64,000 nucleotides of DNA from Bog-756 sp963703145 (GCA_963703145.1 OY969793.1:1798001-1862000), one strand, 5' to 3'. Counted from the stretch's first letter, positions 1-9,041 are shown. Notes: generated by a model from the letters alone, not told the origin. Numbers and translations are program-made.

Positions 1-357
1 CCCCAGCAGCAGGATGTTCGACTTAGCCAGCTCGACGTCGTTGTCGTGACTGGCGTTGCTTCCGGCCTGAACCCGCTTGTAGTGGTTGTAGACCGCCACC
101 GACAGGATCTTCTTGGCGTACTCCTGGCCGATGACGTAGTCGTTCAGGAACTCGTAGATCTCCTTCGGCTTGGGCAACTCCTCGAAGGACAACTCGGTGG
201 TGTCGGCCAACTCCTCAGCGATGATGTCGTTGCACAGCTCGATGCACTCATCGCAGATGTAGACGCCGGGACCGGCGATCAACTTCTTGACCTGCTTCTG
301 CGACTTGCCGCAGAAGCTGCACTTCACGAGATCGCCACCGTCTCCGAACTTCGCCAC
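1..357 (-). CDS. clpX: ATP-dependent Clp protease ATP-binding subunit ClpX, N-terminal part (runs off the window)
   Basis: First 119 codons of ClpX, the AAA+ unfoldase that feeds substrates into ClpP. The start is a GTG read leftward from 357 (Met-Ala-Lys-Phe-Gly). The N-terminal zinc-binding domain is complete: CSFCGKSQ near residue 13 and YICDECIELC near residue 34 give the four-cysteine set. The conserved YVIGQEYAKK stretch of the AAA+ entry follows, and the visible part stops at KSNILLLG, just before Walker A. It lies downstream of clpP on the same strand with about 180 bp between them, so it may have its own promoter. Gene order tig-clpP-clpX is the usual bacterial one. Confidence 0.96.
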   Translation of the reverse strand, partial: MAKFGDGGDLVKCSFCGKSQKQVKKLIAGPGVYICDECIELCNDIIAEELADTTELSFEELPKPKEIYEFLNDYVIGQEYAKKILSVAVYNHYKRVQAGSNASHDNDVELAKSNILLLG

Positions 358-498
358 GTGGGTTCCTCTTGTCCTTTAGCCAGTGGTACCTGTTGCTCAA
401 CCGTGCGTGCTGTGAGGATGACACTGCCGACCAACGGACCGACCGTGCACTGCTGTCCCCCGTCGTGCCGTCGACCGGTCACGTCCCCACATTTCAGA

Positions 499-521
499 CT
501 CCCAACCCTAGCGTCTGGGAG
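499..521 (-). terminator. Hairpin in the clpP-clpX gap
   Basis: CTCCCA (499-504) and TGGGAG (516-521) are perfectly complementary across an 11-nt loop, 17 bp past the clpP stop. There is no clear U-tract. It could attenuate tig-clpP transcripts or be part of the clpX leader. Seen in the sequence; the role is inferred. Confidence 0.35.
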
Positions 522-537
522 GGTACCAACGGTCGGA

Positions 538-1191
538 CTACGCCGCGCCGACCGCTTCGATGGCCACCGAGTCCCTGGCGGTGATGACCTCGTCGATGAG
601 GCCGTACGCCACTGCCTCCTCGGCCGTCATGATGAAATCCCGGTCGGTGTCCTTGGACACCCGCTCCGAGCTCTGCCCGGTGTCGCTGGCCAGCATCCCG
701 TTCAGGAGGTCCCGCATCCGGAGGATCTCCTTGGCCTGGAGCTCGATGTCGCTGGCCTGGCCCTCCACGCCACCGAAGGGCTGGTGGAGGAGGATCCGAG
801 CGTGGGGCAGGGCGAAGCGCTTGCCCCGGGTGCCCGCACCCAGCAGGACCGCGGCGGCCGACGCGGCCTGACCGAAGCAGAACGTGGACATGTCCGGCTT
901 GATGTACTTCATCGTGTCGTAGATGGCGAACAACGCCGTGATGTCGCCACCCGGCGAGTTGATGTAGAGGTGGATGTCCTTGTCTGCCTCCTCCGACTCG
1001 AGAAAGAGCAGCTGGGCACAGACCAAGTTGGCCACCGTGTCGTTGATCGGCGTGCCGAGAAAGATGATCCGCTCCCGCAGGAGGCGGGAGTAGAGGTCGT
1101 AGTTCCGCTCGCCCCGGCTGGTCGACTCGACCACCCACGGCACGCTGTAAGCCTGTGCATCCATATCCCTCAATCCCTCCGTAGCGCTCAC
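538..1191 (-). CDS. clpP: ATP-dependent Clp protease proteolytic subunit ClpP
   Basis: Serine peptidase subunit that forms the ClpP barrel with ClpX or ClpC. Counting from the GTG at 1191 (217 aa), the triad is Ser111 in FGQAASAA, His136 in ILLHQPFGG and Asp185 in DTDRDF, spaced as in E. coli ClpP. The GTG start overlaps the tig stop (GTGA) with AGGAGG seven bases upstream. An ATG at 1164 (MDAQAYSVPW) is an alternative start with its own GGAGG. Translationally coupled to tig. Only one clpP is present here, whereas many actinobacteria carry clpP1-clpP2 in tandem at this locus. Confidence 0.95.
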   Translation of the reverse strand: MSATEGLRDMDAQAYSVPWVVESTSRGERNYDLYSRLLRERIIFLGTPINDTVANLVCAQLLFLESEEADKDIHLYINSPGGDITALFAIYDTMKYIKPDMSTFCFGQAASAAAVLLGAGTRGKRFALPHARILLHQPFGGVEGQASDIELQAKEILRMRDLLNGMLASDTGQSSERVSKDTDRDFIMTAEEAVAYGLIDEVITARDSVAIEAVGAA

Positions 1192-2528
1192 TCCGAATCC
1201 TCCTCGCCCTGGTTCACCAGGAGATCGTCCCGTGAGACGGGCTTGCCCTCCTCATCGACCAGCTCGACGTTGTCGACCAGCCAACGCATGGCCTTCGCCT
1301 TGCGACGATCCGAGCGTACCGCCGCCAGCCGTCCGGCCCGTTCCAGCTGGGCGCGCACCTCGTCGGCGTCCATTTCCAGGCGCTCGCCCATGGTGGCGAG
1401 CTCCTCGTCGAGCTCCTCGTCGGTGAGTTCGACCGACTCCTCGTCAACCAGGGCCCGCAGGGCCAGGTCGAGCTTGACGCTCTGGAGGGCCCCGCCCCGC
1501 AGTTCGGCGACGAACTCCTCCTCGTCCCGACCGGTGGCCCCGAGGAACTGGCCCAGGCTCATCCCCTGGCTGTCGAGCCGGTGGTTGAGGTCGTGGATCC
1601 GCTCACGGAGCTCCTCCAGCACGAGCTGTTCGGGGATGTCCTCGGTGACCAACTCGACCAGGGCGTCGGCCGTTTTTTGTTGGAGGGCCATCTGGGCCTG
1701 CACGATGTGCCGCTTGCGCAACTGCTCGCCCAGGTCGGCGATCAGGGCGTCGGCCGTCTCGAACTCCGAGGCCTCGGCGGCCCACTCGTCGGTCACCTCG
1801 GGTAGGACCAGTTCCTTCACGTCCTTGACCAGCACCCGGAACGACACGGTCTGGTCGAGCTCGGCGATGGTGGCATCGAACGCCAGGATGTCCCCGGTCT
1901 TCGACCCCCGCAGCTGGTCGTCGAGCTCGGGCACCACCGTGCCGCTCCCCACCTCGTAGAGAAAGTCCTCGGCGTCGAGGTCGCTGTCGTCACTGTCGGC
2001 CTCGCCGCGGCTCCCGTGGATGTCGATGGTCATCTGGTCACCGTCCACGGCCGGCCGGGACACCTCCACCAACTCGCCGGATGTGGCCCGCATGCGGTCC
2101 ACCTGGGCCGTGATCTCCTCTTCGGGAACCTCCAGCGAGGGCAGGGTCACGACGAGTCCCTGGTAGCCAGGTATCCCCACGGTCGGGCGGACCAGTACCA
2201 GGGCCTCGAAGGACACGGGGCCCGACTCGTCGCCCGAGGTGATGTCGATGTCGGGTTGGTCAATGGGGTCGACGTCGGTATCGGTGACCGCCCGGGCGTA
2301 GAAGTCCGGCAACGCCTCTCGGAGGGCCTCGCTGCGCAGCGCCGCCGCCCCACCCATGCGGGCCTCGATCACCCGTCGGGGGACCTTGCCGGGGCGGAAG
2401 CCAGGCACCTTCACCTCGCGGGACAGCCGCTTCATCACCTCGTCGAGTGCCTCGTCCATCTCCGATTCGTCGATCTCGACGGACAGGCGGACCTTGTTGC
2501 CCTCCTCGGGCGCAGCTGTGGCTCGCAT
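1188..2528 (-). CDS. tig: Trigger factor, ribosome-associated chaperone
   Basis: Ribosome-bound chaperone and peptidyl-prolyl isomerase for nascent chains. 446 aa, normal for the family. The ribosome-docking signature GFRPGKVPRRV is near residue 43. The central FKBP-like PPIase part lies around residues 160-245 and the helical C-terminal chaperone arms follow. The tail is very acidic (GEEDSE). The ATG at 2528 is the natural start. First gene of a tig-clpP coupled unit, with clpX after a gap. Confidence 0.96.
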   Translation of the reverse strand: MRATAAPEEGNKVRLSVEIDESEMDEALDEVMKRLSREVKVPGFRPGKVPRRVIEARMGGAAALRSEALREALPDFYARAVTDTDVDPIDQPDIDITSGDESGPVSFEALVLVRPTVGIPGYQGLVVTLPSLEVPEEEITAQVDRMRATSGELVEVSRPAVDGDQMTIDIHGSRGEADSDDSDLDAEDFLYEVGSGTVVPELDDQLRGSKTGDILAFDATIAELDQTVSFRVLVKDVKELVLPEVTDEWAAEASEFETADALIADLGEQLRKRHIVQAQMALQQKTADALVELVTEDIPEQLVLEELRERIHDLNHRLDSQGMSLGQFLGATGRDEEEFVAELRGGALQSVKLDLALRALVDEESVELTDEELDEELATMGERLEMDADEVRAQLERAGRLAAVRSDRRKAKAMRWLVDNVELVDEEGKPVSRDDLLVNQGEEDSE

Positions 2529-2539
2529 ACGAATAGGTG

Positions 2540-2545
2540 AGTGTA
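2540..2545 (-). promoter_or_regulatory. Possible -10 element for tig
   Basis: Read on the minus strand this is TACACT, 11 bp before the tig ATG. Transcription would begin only about 5 bp before the start codon, giving an almost leaderless mRNA, common in actinobacteria. I do not see a convincing -35, so this is weak. Confidence 0.25.
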
Positions 2546-2601
2546 CTGGCCTCTGGGGTCCTGGCTTTTCGCCCCCTCGACGCGCTCATCGCCGCCGGCG
2601 G

Positions 2602-3432
2602 TCAGGACATGAAGGGCAGGGCATCGAGCACCCGGTACCCGAGGGCCATCTCCCCGTCGACCTGGACCTCACCGGCCGCCACGACCTGGGACGGGTCCAC
2701 CCGTCCGAAGGCCAGCCGCCAGAACGACTCCTGGTCGAGGGTGAGCGTGACCGAGGGGACTCCATCCGCGGGGTCCGCTGCCAGCTCGGCCCGACCTCCA
2801 GCCATCACGACGAGCACGTGCCGGCCCAGCACACCGGTGACCACGAACAGCACCGAGGTCCCGTCAGGAGGCGCCACCTTCTTGCCGACCACGTAGGCCA
2901 TGGTCCCGACGCACCGGTCGAGCACCACCGACTCGCCGGCGCCGTTCCGGCCTCCGGGGCGCCCGAGGGCCCGTCGGATGTCCTGCTCGTGGGCCCAGCT
3001 GTCGAGGACCCGCGACTCCATGAACTTGCGGTACGGCTGTTCACCGAGCGGACTCCAGCCAACACGGTCGAACTCCTCGATCCCGAGGGATGCCAACGCG
3101 TCGATGCGGGCATTGGTCACCTCGATGAATTCGGCCAGCACCTCGCCGCCGGGCACGGAGCGGCGGGCGTCGACCCACGACTCGTTGAGTCGACCGAAGT
3201 CGTTGAGGACGTGGGGCCCGACGTCGGGGGGTGGGTCCGGCGGGGGGTCGCCCTGGATCATCCGTTCGATGCCCACCAGGTGGGAGAGCTGGTCCTTCAC
3301 CGTCCAACCGGGGCAGTCGGTGACCAGCCGCCACTGGGCGTCGTCCAACTGGGCACAGGCCGACACCGTCGAGGCCCAGACCTCGACCAGCTGGTCGACC
3401 ACCTGTTCGTGGTGCGGTGACGGTCCCGTCAT
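2602..3432 (-). CDS. Maleylpyruvate isomerase family (mycothiol-dependent, DinB-like) protein
   Basis: 276 aa. The N-terminal half has the signature of the mycothiol maleylpyruvate-isomerase/DinB four-helix fold: TDCPGWTVKDQLSHLVG near residue 38 and DSWAHEQDIRRALG further on, supplying metal-ligand histidines. The C-terminal part resembles an SCP2/MDMPI C-domain. Family members are mycothiol-dependent transferases or isomerases, but the substrate cannot be read from sequence. Start ATG at 3432. Same strand as tig, 73 bp upstream, so possibly co-transcribed. Mycothiol use fits an actinobacterial host. Confidence 0.85.
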   Translation of the reverse strand: MTGPSPHHEQVVDQLVEVWASTVSACAQLDDAQWRLVTDCPGWTVKDQLSHLVGIERMIQGDPPPDPPPDVGPHVLNDFGRLNESWVDARRSVPGGEVLAEFIEVTNARIDALASLGIEEFDRVGWSPLGEQPYRKFMESRVLDSWAHEQDIRRALGRPGGRNGAGESVVLDRCVGTMAYVVGKKVAPPDGTSVLFVVTGVLGRHVLVVMAGGRAELAADPADGVPSVTLTLDQESFWRLAFGRVDPSQVVAAGEVQVDGEMALGYRVLDALPFMS

Positions 3433-3478
3433 GTGGTCCCCCTTCCCGGCAGTTCCGGTGCAGGCCCGGAACGGTCGG

Positions 3479-3970
3479 CTACTGGCCCGGGAGGTTGGAC
3501 TCGATGGCGTCGATCACCTCGGGGGCCTCGGGGTCGACCATGGGCCGGAACCGTTGCACGATCTCACCGTCGGGACTGATGAGGAACTTCTCGAAGTTCC
3601 ACTGGATGTCCCCCGCCTCGCCCTCGGTGTCGGGGAATGCGGTCAGCTCCTCGTAGACCGGGTGACGGTCGTCGCCGTTGACCTCGATCTTCTCGAATAG
3701 GGGGAAACTGACGCCGTAGGTGGCCGAACAGAACGTGGCGATCTCCTCGGCCGAGCCCGGCTCTTGGCCCCCGAACTGGTTGCAGGGGAAGCCCACCACG
3801 GAGAAGCCCTTGTCGCCGTAGGTCTTCTGGAGCCGCTCCAGGCCCTCGTACTGCGGGGTCAAGCCGCACTTGGAGGCCACGTTGACGACCAGGAGGGTCT
3901 GCCCCCGGTAGTCGCCCAGCGAGGCCGGCTCGCCGTCCAGTGTGTGGAGATTCGGGTCGTAGATGCTCAT
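3479..3970 (-). CDS. Glutathione peroxidase family thiol peroxidase (Cys type)
   Basis: 163 aa, the usual GPx length, from the ATG at 3970 (MSIYDPNLHTLDG); longer in-frame extensions upstream are not homologous. The peroxidatic residue is Cys35 in NVASKCGLTPQ, not selenocysteine. FPCNQFGGQEPG supplies the conserved Gln and WNFEKFLI the catalytic Trp. A second Cys in ATFCSATYGVSFP fits the resolving cysteine of thioredoxin-dependent GPx enzymes, so it probably reduces hydroperoxides with thioredoxin rather than glutathione. Divergent from the c-di-GMP gene at 4156, with a 185-bp shared promoter region. Confidence 0.92.
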   Translation of the reverse strand: MSIYDPNLHTLDGEPASLGDYRGQTLLVVNVASKCGLTPQYEGLERLQKTYGDKGFSVVGFPCNQFGGQEPGSAEEIATFCSATYGVSFPLFEKIEVNGDDRHPVYEELTAFPDTEGEAGDIQWNFEKFLISPDGEIVQRFRPMVDPEAPEVIDAIESNLPGQ

Positions 3971-4064
3971 GGCGACAGTGTAGGGGGGCAGGAGCCGTGG
4001 CGGCCGGCTGAGACGACCGAACCCGGGGGCCCGCCACCGCATCGTTGACCCAGGCGCCAGGCAG

Positions 4065-4092
4065 TAAAGAAATGGGCCCGGTTGGTCGAAGA
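4065..4092 (+). promoter_or_regulatory. Weak sigma-28-like promoter candidate
   Basis: TAAAG (4065-4069), a 15-bp spacer, then GTCGAAGA (4085-4092), which matches 5 or 6 of the 8 bases of GCCGATAA. It lies 64 bp before the c-di-GMP gene. Recorded because a better match exists at 29393-29420; on its own it would not stand. Confidence 0.2.
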
Positions 4093-4155
4093 TACGGAAC
4101 AATGATCGAGGCATGGTGCATCGCAGGTGCGGTGCGAGGGGTTGGATGACGAGCG

Positions 4156-7100
4156 ATGACCGTAGAGGTTGAGCGGAGGGCGGAGCCAGAGGGCTTGGCG
4201 GGGCACGTGTCCGGCGTGGTCGTCAACGCCCTGATCGGCCTGGTCCAGGCCAGAAGCGGCGAGGCCGGGGTGGCCCAGACGCTGGCGCTGGCCGGCGAGC
4301 GGCGTCCGTTCTCCCTCCTGAGCGATCCGGCGTCGTGGAGCTCCCTCGACGAAACCGTGTCGTTGTTCAATGCTGCGGCGTTGGTGACCGGAGACGGGGC
4401 TGTCGCCCGCCACCTGGGCGAAGACCTGCTATTCGTGCCCGATCCCACCGGATTCGTCGGTCGCTTGGCTGCCCTGGGCTCCCCCGGGGTGGCCCTCAAG
4501 CATGTCGGCCCGGTACTGGAGCACTTCGAGACGGCGTCGCGGGCGGTGGCGCTCGAGACCAGTGATGACGAGGCGCTGATCCGCGTGTCGCCCGGCGCCA
4601 ACGGCACCCGCCACGCCCACCTCTGCGAGCTGACCCGTGGGCTCCTCTCAGCACTCCCCGCTCTCTACGGATTGGAGGCGGCCCAGGTCACCGAGATCGA
4701 GTGCAGCGCCCGCGGCGGCCGCAACTGCCTGTACGCCGTCACCTGGTACGACCCCGACGCGAGGCCCTCCCCGCCTCCCGATCACCAGCACACGATCCAA
4801 CACGAGCACGACGAGCACCCATCCACGGCAACTGCGCCGGACGTCACCGACACCGGGGCCGACCCGGCCATCGAGAGGAGTGCGCCGGTCGAGGGGGGGA
4901 ACCAGCAGTCCGAGCCCGACGACCACGACGAGGGTCGATTCGACGACGAGGACCCGGGCGCATTCGACGATGAGTACGGCGAGGACGACAGCGGGGCCGA
5001 CGACGCCGACTTGCCACCGTCGTGGTCCGACGTCGAGTTCGACGAGTCGGTGGATGGGCAGGCTGGCTCGCTCGGCGACAGGAGCGGGTTCGATCCTGAT
5101 GGCTCCGGCACGACAGCGGACCGCTCGGTGGCCGAACTGCGGGCCGAGCTCAACCGGATGGGGGTGCTGATCGAGGGAACATTCGCCACCGCCCTCGAGC
5201 TGCTCGGTGACGACGTCGAGTCGCTGCTCTCCCAGATCGCCGCCAGAGCCGACGCCGTGGTCACCGCCCACCGATACCTGCTGATGGTCCGGGTCCGGCC
5301 GGGGACCCCGATCCAGCTGCACTACCGCGGACTGGAGCCCGAGGAGGCCCAGCGCCTGGCGGCCGAGCTGTGGCGGGAGCACCCCGATGACGACAACGGC
5401 GGCCGCCTGATCGTGGACATCGCCTCACCCCGGCGCCGCTATGGGCGGCTCGCCGAATTCCTGCCGCCGGGAGGCACCCACCCCACCTCGGAGAACAAGG
5501 TCCTCAGCCTGTACGCCGAGTACGCCGCCACCGCACTCGACATCTTCGGAGTGCTCCTCGATGCCAAACGCAGCGACGCCACGGCCCGCACCCTCTTGTC
5601 GTTCTCCGAGGCCCTGTCGGGGATCAACAACGTGGCCGATCTGGTCCAGTCCCTGGCTGACACCGTTCCTGAAGTCACCGAGTGCGACCAGTCCACGGTG
5701 TACCTGTGGGACAAGGAGCTCGGGGAGCTGGTCCCGCGGGCCAGGACCGCCGGTCCGGAGCCCCGCTACGCCTACCTGGGCCCGATCGTTCCGGTCACCG
5801 GGCAGCCATCAGCCGAACCGGCCCCTGGCGTGTCCACGTTCACGACCCTCGGGTCGCCCGAGTCGCCCGTGGGGATGGAGTCCAACGGGCACATCTCGAT
5901 GTCGGACCTTGCGCCCAACACGTCGGCCACCAGCCAGGCCCCTTCGTCCCAGAGCGACGAGGATGACGCCGGTCCGACCGGGTCGCCCGAACCCTTGAAC
6001 ATCCGCCGAGACACGCTTCAGATCGAACGGATGCTCGAGCATCGGGAGGTCATCGTCCTCGACGACGCCACCGAGGATCCCTTGGTGGCCGGCCTGCTGA
6101 AGCGGTCCGGTGTGGTGGCATCCGTCGTGGCGCCGTTGTTCGCCAACGGGGAGTTCCTCGGGGTGGTCGCCGCCAACTTCGGTTCCGACACCCCGACCAC
6201 GACCATCCACGACCCCGACCTGCACGAGCGGCTGTCGGGGTTGGCCGACCAGGCCGCCACGGCGCTGCAGAACCTGGAGCTGTTGGAGAAGGTCTCGCAT
6301 ATGGCCTGGCACGATTCTCTCACCGGGCTCCCCAACCGGCGCCTGTTCGAGGACCGGGTCGGCCAGGAGCTGGTCCGGTCCCGCCGGGTGGGCGAGCCGG
6401 TGTGCATGTTCTTCGTAGACCTCGACCACTTCAAGTCGGTCAACGACACCTTGGGCCACTCGGCCGGCGACGACCTGATCCGCCAGGTCAGCCAACGCCT
6501 GGTGGACACCGTCCGGAGCCAGGACACCGTGGCCCGCGTGGGCGGCGACGAGTTCGCCATCCTGCTGCCGGGCCTGGCCGACCAGCTGGCCATCGACCAG
6601 CTGGCCACCCGCGCCCTCGAGGCCATGAGCTCGCCGTTCGTGGTGTTCGGCGACGAGGTCATCACCTCGTCATCCATCGGCATCGCCATGGCCCCTGACC
6701 ACGGCGACACCTACGACGAGCTGCTCAGCCACGCCGACGAGGCCATGTATCGAGCCAAGGGGCGGGGCCGCAACGCCTTCCAGATGTACTCGGGCTCGGT
6801 GGTGAACACGTCACTCGGGCGACAGGCCATCGACGAGCGCTCGCTCTATGCCGATCTTGTCCACGCCCTCGCGCACGACGAGTTTTTCGTCCTCTACCAG
6901 CCCTATATCGACCTGCGCACCGCCCAGGTGACCGGCGTCGAAGCCCTCATCCGCTGGGACCACCCCACCTTGGGGACCCTCGAGCCGTCGTCGTTCATCT
7001 CACTGGCCGAGCGGAGCGACATCATCGTGGCCCTCGACACCTGGGTTCTCCAGCAGGCGTGCCGGCAGGCCCGGATCTGGTTGGACCAGGGGCTACCCCC

Positions 7101-7665
7101 ACTTCGCCTGTCAGTCAACCTCGCCTCCAGGGACCTCTCGAGCCCCGACCTCTTCCTCAACATCGACCGCACGCTCGAAGAGACCGGCATCGACCCGTCG
7201 CTGCTGGAGCTCGAGATCACCGAGCGGGTCGTCCTCGACCGCTCGGGACCGGCCAAGGAGAACATCGAGCGCCTCCGGCGCCTCGGCGTGGGGTTCACCA
7301 TCGACGACTTCGGCACCGGCAACTCCTCCTTGAGCCGGATCGGGTCGTTCCCGGTGAGTACGCTGAAGATCGACCAGTCCTTCGTTCAGGTGCTGGGGCC
7401 CGACGGCGACAACAACGCGCTGGTCTCGGCCATCATCTCCATGGCCGACCGGCTGGGGCTGGCCTGCGTGGCCGAGGGCGTGGAGACCTCGATGCAGAGC
7501 CGGGTGCTGCTGCAGCGGGGCTGCACCACGGCCCAGGGTTACTTCTTCAGCCCTCCACTCCCCCCCGAGGACGTCGAAGCCATGATGGAACGCATCTCCA
7601 CAGGCGATGCCTCCGGCCTCGCCGAGGAGAGCGACCTCGACCTCGTAGAGGACACCGAGGAATAG
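4156..7665 (+). CDS. Multidomain c-di-GMP enzyme: V4R-like sensor, GAF, GGDEF and EAL domains
   Basis: 1169 aa, cytoplasmic, no signal or membrane segment seen. Residues 1-200 resemble a V4R-type small-molecule sensor, with TEIECSARGGRNCLYAV giving the typical paired cysteines. Residues 200-315 are a low-complexity acidic linker (DDED, EDDSGADDAD). A GAF-like sensor is interrupted by a Pro/Ser-rich loop near 550-610. The GGDEF motif is intact (796-800) with an RxxD inhibitory site at 787-790 (RSQD). The EAL domain begins at Glu929 and keeps ELEITE, IDDFGTG, LKIDQ and AEGVE. It could therefore make and break c-di-GMP, gated by ligands. The ATG at 4156 follows a non-canonical leader. Input ligand unknown. 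Confidence 0.9.
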   Translation: MTVEVERRAEPEGLAGHVSGVVVNALIGLVQARSGEAGVAQTLALAGERRPFSLLSDPASWSSLDETVSLFNAAALVTGDGAVARHLGEDLLFVPDPTGFVGRLAALGSPGVALKHVGPVLEHFETASRAVALETSDDEALIRVSPGANGTRHAHLCELTRGLLSALPALYGLEAAQVTEIECSARGGRNCLYAVTWYDPDARPSPPPDHQHTIQHEHDEHPSTATAPDVTDTGADPAIERSAPVEGGNQQSEPDDHDEGRFDDEDPGAFDDEYGEDDSGADDADLPPSWSDVEFDESVDGQAGSLGDRSGFDPDGSGTTADRSVAELRAELNRMGVLIEGTFATALELLGDDVESLLSQIAARADAVVTAHRYLLMVRVRPGTPIQLHYRGLEPEEAQRLAAELWREHPDDDNGGRLIVDIASPRRRYGRLAEFLPPGGTHPTSENKVLSLYAEYAATALDIFGVLLDAKRSDATARTLLSFSEALSGINNVADLVQSLADTVPEVTECDQSTVYLWDKELGELVPRARTAGPEPRYAYLGPIVPVTGQPSAEPAPGVSTFTTLGSPESPVGMESNGHISMSDLAPNTSATSQAPSSQSDEDDAGPTGSPEPLNIRRDTLQIERMLEHREVIVLDDATEDPLVAGLLKRSGVVASVVAPLFANGEFLGVVAANFGSDTPTTTIHDPDLHERLSGLADQAATALQNLELLEKVSHMAWHDSLTGLPNRRLFEDRVGQELVRSRRVGEPVCMFFVDLDHFKSVNDTLGHSAGDDLIRQVSQRLVDTVRSQDTVARVGGDEFAILLPGLADQLAIDQLATRALEAMSSPFVVFGDEVITSSSIGIAMAPDHGDTYDELLSHADEAMYRAKGRGRNAFQMYSGSVVNTSLGRQAIDERSLYADLVHALAHDEFFVLYQPYIDLRTAQVTGVEALIRWDHPTLGTLEPSSFISLAERSDIIVALDTWVLQQACRQARIWLDQGLPPLRLSVNLASRDLSSPDLFLNIDRTLEETGIDPSLLELEITERVVLDRSGPAKENIERLRRLGVGFTIDDFGTGNSSLSRIGSFPVSTLKIDQSFVQVLGPDGDNNALVSAIISMADRLGLACVAEGVETSMQSRVLLQRGCTTAQGYFFSPPLPPEDVEAMMERISTGDASGLAEESDLDLVEDTEE

Positions 7666-7688
7666 CCGGCATCGGTCAGCCACCTCCG

Positions 7689-7719
7689 GCCGGTGCTAAC
7701 TATTGTTAGCAAAACCGGC
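7689..7719 (+). terminator. Strong hairpin after the GGDEF-EAL gene
   Basis: GCCGGT-GCTAAC, loop TATT, GTTAGC, three-A bulge, ACCGGC: twelve base pairs in two stacked helices, starting 24 bp past the stop. There is no U-tract, as in many actinobacterial terminators. A role as an operator for the next small gene is also possible. Confidence 0.5.
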
Positions 7720-7805
7720 GGCTATCCCCCCTTCGGCCGATGCAGGCCGATACGTTCGAGCCATCGGACCAGTGGATGGTCACCCATGCATCACAAGGAG
7801 GAACC

Positions 7806-7958
7806 ATGGCGTCATATGAGGGCTACTGCGTGAAATGCCGCGAGAAACGGGAGTTCGAAGGCGAAGAGTCCGAGATGGCCAACGGCCGCCGGGCGGCCAA
7901 GGGCAAGTGCCCGGTGTGCGGCACCGGCATGAACCGGATCCTCGGGAAGAAGGCCTGA
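7806..7958 (+). CDS. DUF5679 zinc-ribbon mini-protein
   Basis: 50 aa from an ATG preceded by AGGAGG at the right spacing; a longer frame from 7740 lacks such a site. Two CxxC pairs (YCVKCREK near residue 7, CPVCGTGM near residue 35) make a single zinc ribbon, ending in a basic GKKA tail. Matches the actinobacterial DUF5679 family, whose function is unknown. Convergent with ppx (24 bp between stops). Confidence 0.85.
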   Translation: MASYEGYCVKCREKREFEGEESEMANGRRAAKGKCPVCGTGMNRILGKKA

Positions 7959-7982
7959 CGACCGGAGCCGTCGTCGTCCGGG

Positions 7983-8966
7983 CTAGTCCCGGGCGCCTCG
8001 ACGGTCCACCCTCAGGGAGAGGGCGCTCATCACCGCTCCCTCCCGCAGTCCCCATTCGCTGACCACCAGGCGCGGGAGGGCGAGGCTCTCCACCAGGGTG
8101 GAAAAAACGAGCGCTCCGATGGGCAGTAGGGGTGCCCTGCGGGCCTGCACCCCGGGCAGCGCCAGGCGGGCGTCGAGATCCAGCGTGGCCAGCCGGTCGG
8201 CCAGTTCGTGGAGTTGGCCAGCGGGCAGCTCGACTTGGTTCACCGCTAGCGACGAGGACGCCCCCGTGGTCGGCTGGGGCCGATGCAGGCCCATGGCCAG
8301 TCGGGCCAGGGCCCGGATCGTGCCGCCGCTGGCGATCACCCTCGATCCGGCTCCCGGGTTGCGGGCCAGCATGGCCCCGACGGGTTCGGCCCGCACCAGG
8401 GTCACCTCGGTGATGGCCACCCGGTCCTCATCGGTCAGCATCTCCCCGGTACCCAACTCCCCGCGTAGCCGGGCCGTGCCGAGCGCCACGCTGGCCACGT
8501 CGGAGACCGTGTCGATGGTCCCGATCCCCGCCTCAAGGCTGCCTCCGCCGAGATCCAGCCCGAGTACCGGGTCCTGGCCGACCCACACCCCGGCCCGCTG
8601 GCCCAAGAAGCACAGCCTGGCCTCCTCCTCGCCGGTCAGCAGCGTGATCGGGTGGCCGATGACCCGCTCAAGGCGGTCGATGAGACTGGACCCGTTATCG
8701 GCGTCACGCAGGGCGGCGGTGGCCAACGCCACCACCACGTCGACGCCGGCCTCCTCCGCGGCCAGGGCCAGTCGCCGCACGGCCCGCACCGCACTGGCAG
8801 CCCGGTCGCCGGGCACCCCGCCTGTGCGCGCCACCTCGGTGCCCAGGTGGAGAAACGACCGGCGGCGAAGGACAGGAATCAGGCGCCCGTCACGCGTGGC
8901 GTCGACCACCATCAGATGGAACGAGCTGCTGCCCAGGTCGTAGACAGCTACCCGCACGGTCGGCAT
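7983..8966 (-). CDS. Ppx/GppA family exopolyphosphatase / pppGpp phosphohydrolase
   Basis: 327 aa from the ATG at 8966 (MPTVRVAVYDLGSSSFHL). ASKHA-fold phosphatase. The N-terminal phosphate loop DLGSSSFHL, the catalytic segment LLTGEEEARLCF near residue 120, the second loop LGLDLGGGSLEAG and the adenosine-type ASGGTIRAL are all present. Family members hydrolyse polyphosphate or (p)ppGpp; sequence alone does not separate these. Short form without the C-terminal HD domain. Start ambiguity: upstream in-frame codons run into the tRNA-Pro gene and are excluded. Confidence 0.9.
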   Translation of the reverse strand: MPTVRVAVYDLGSSSFHLMVVDATRDGRLIPVLRRRSFLHLGTEVARTGGVPGDRAASAVRAVRRLALAAEEAGVDVVVALATAALRDADNGSSLIDRLERVIGHPITLLTGEEEARLCFLGQRAGVWVGQDPVLGLDLGGGSLEAGIGTIDTVSDVASVALGTARLRGELGTGEMLTDEDRVAITEVTLVRAEPVGAMLARNPGAGSRVIASGGTIRALARLAMGLHRPQPTTGASSSLAVNQVELPAGQLHELADRLATLDLDARLALPGVQARRAPLLPIGALVFSTLVESLALPRLVVSEWGLREGAVMSALSLRVDRRGARD

Positions 8967-9041
8967 CGGCGAGACGCTATCGGGTGGGGCCGCGGGGAGG
9001 GAAAGCCGGGCTCGGGGTGGCCTACGCTGTGGTGGCATCAA

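Noticed and set aside
46..1959. 637-residue plus frame opposite clpX-clpP-tig
   Set aside because: Antisense artefact; ends in a Ser-rich low-complexity run.
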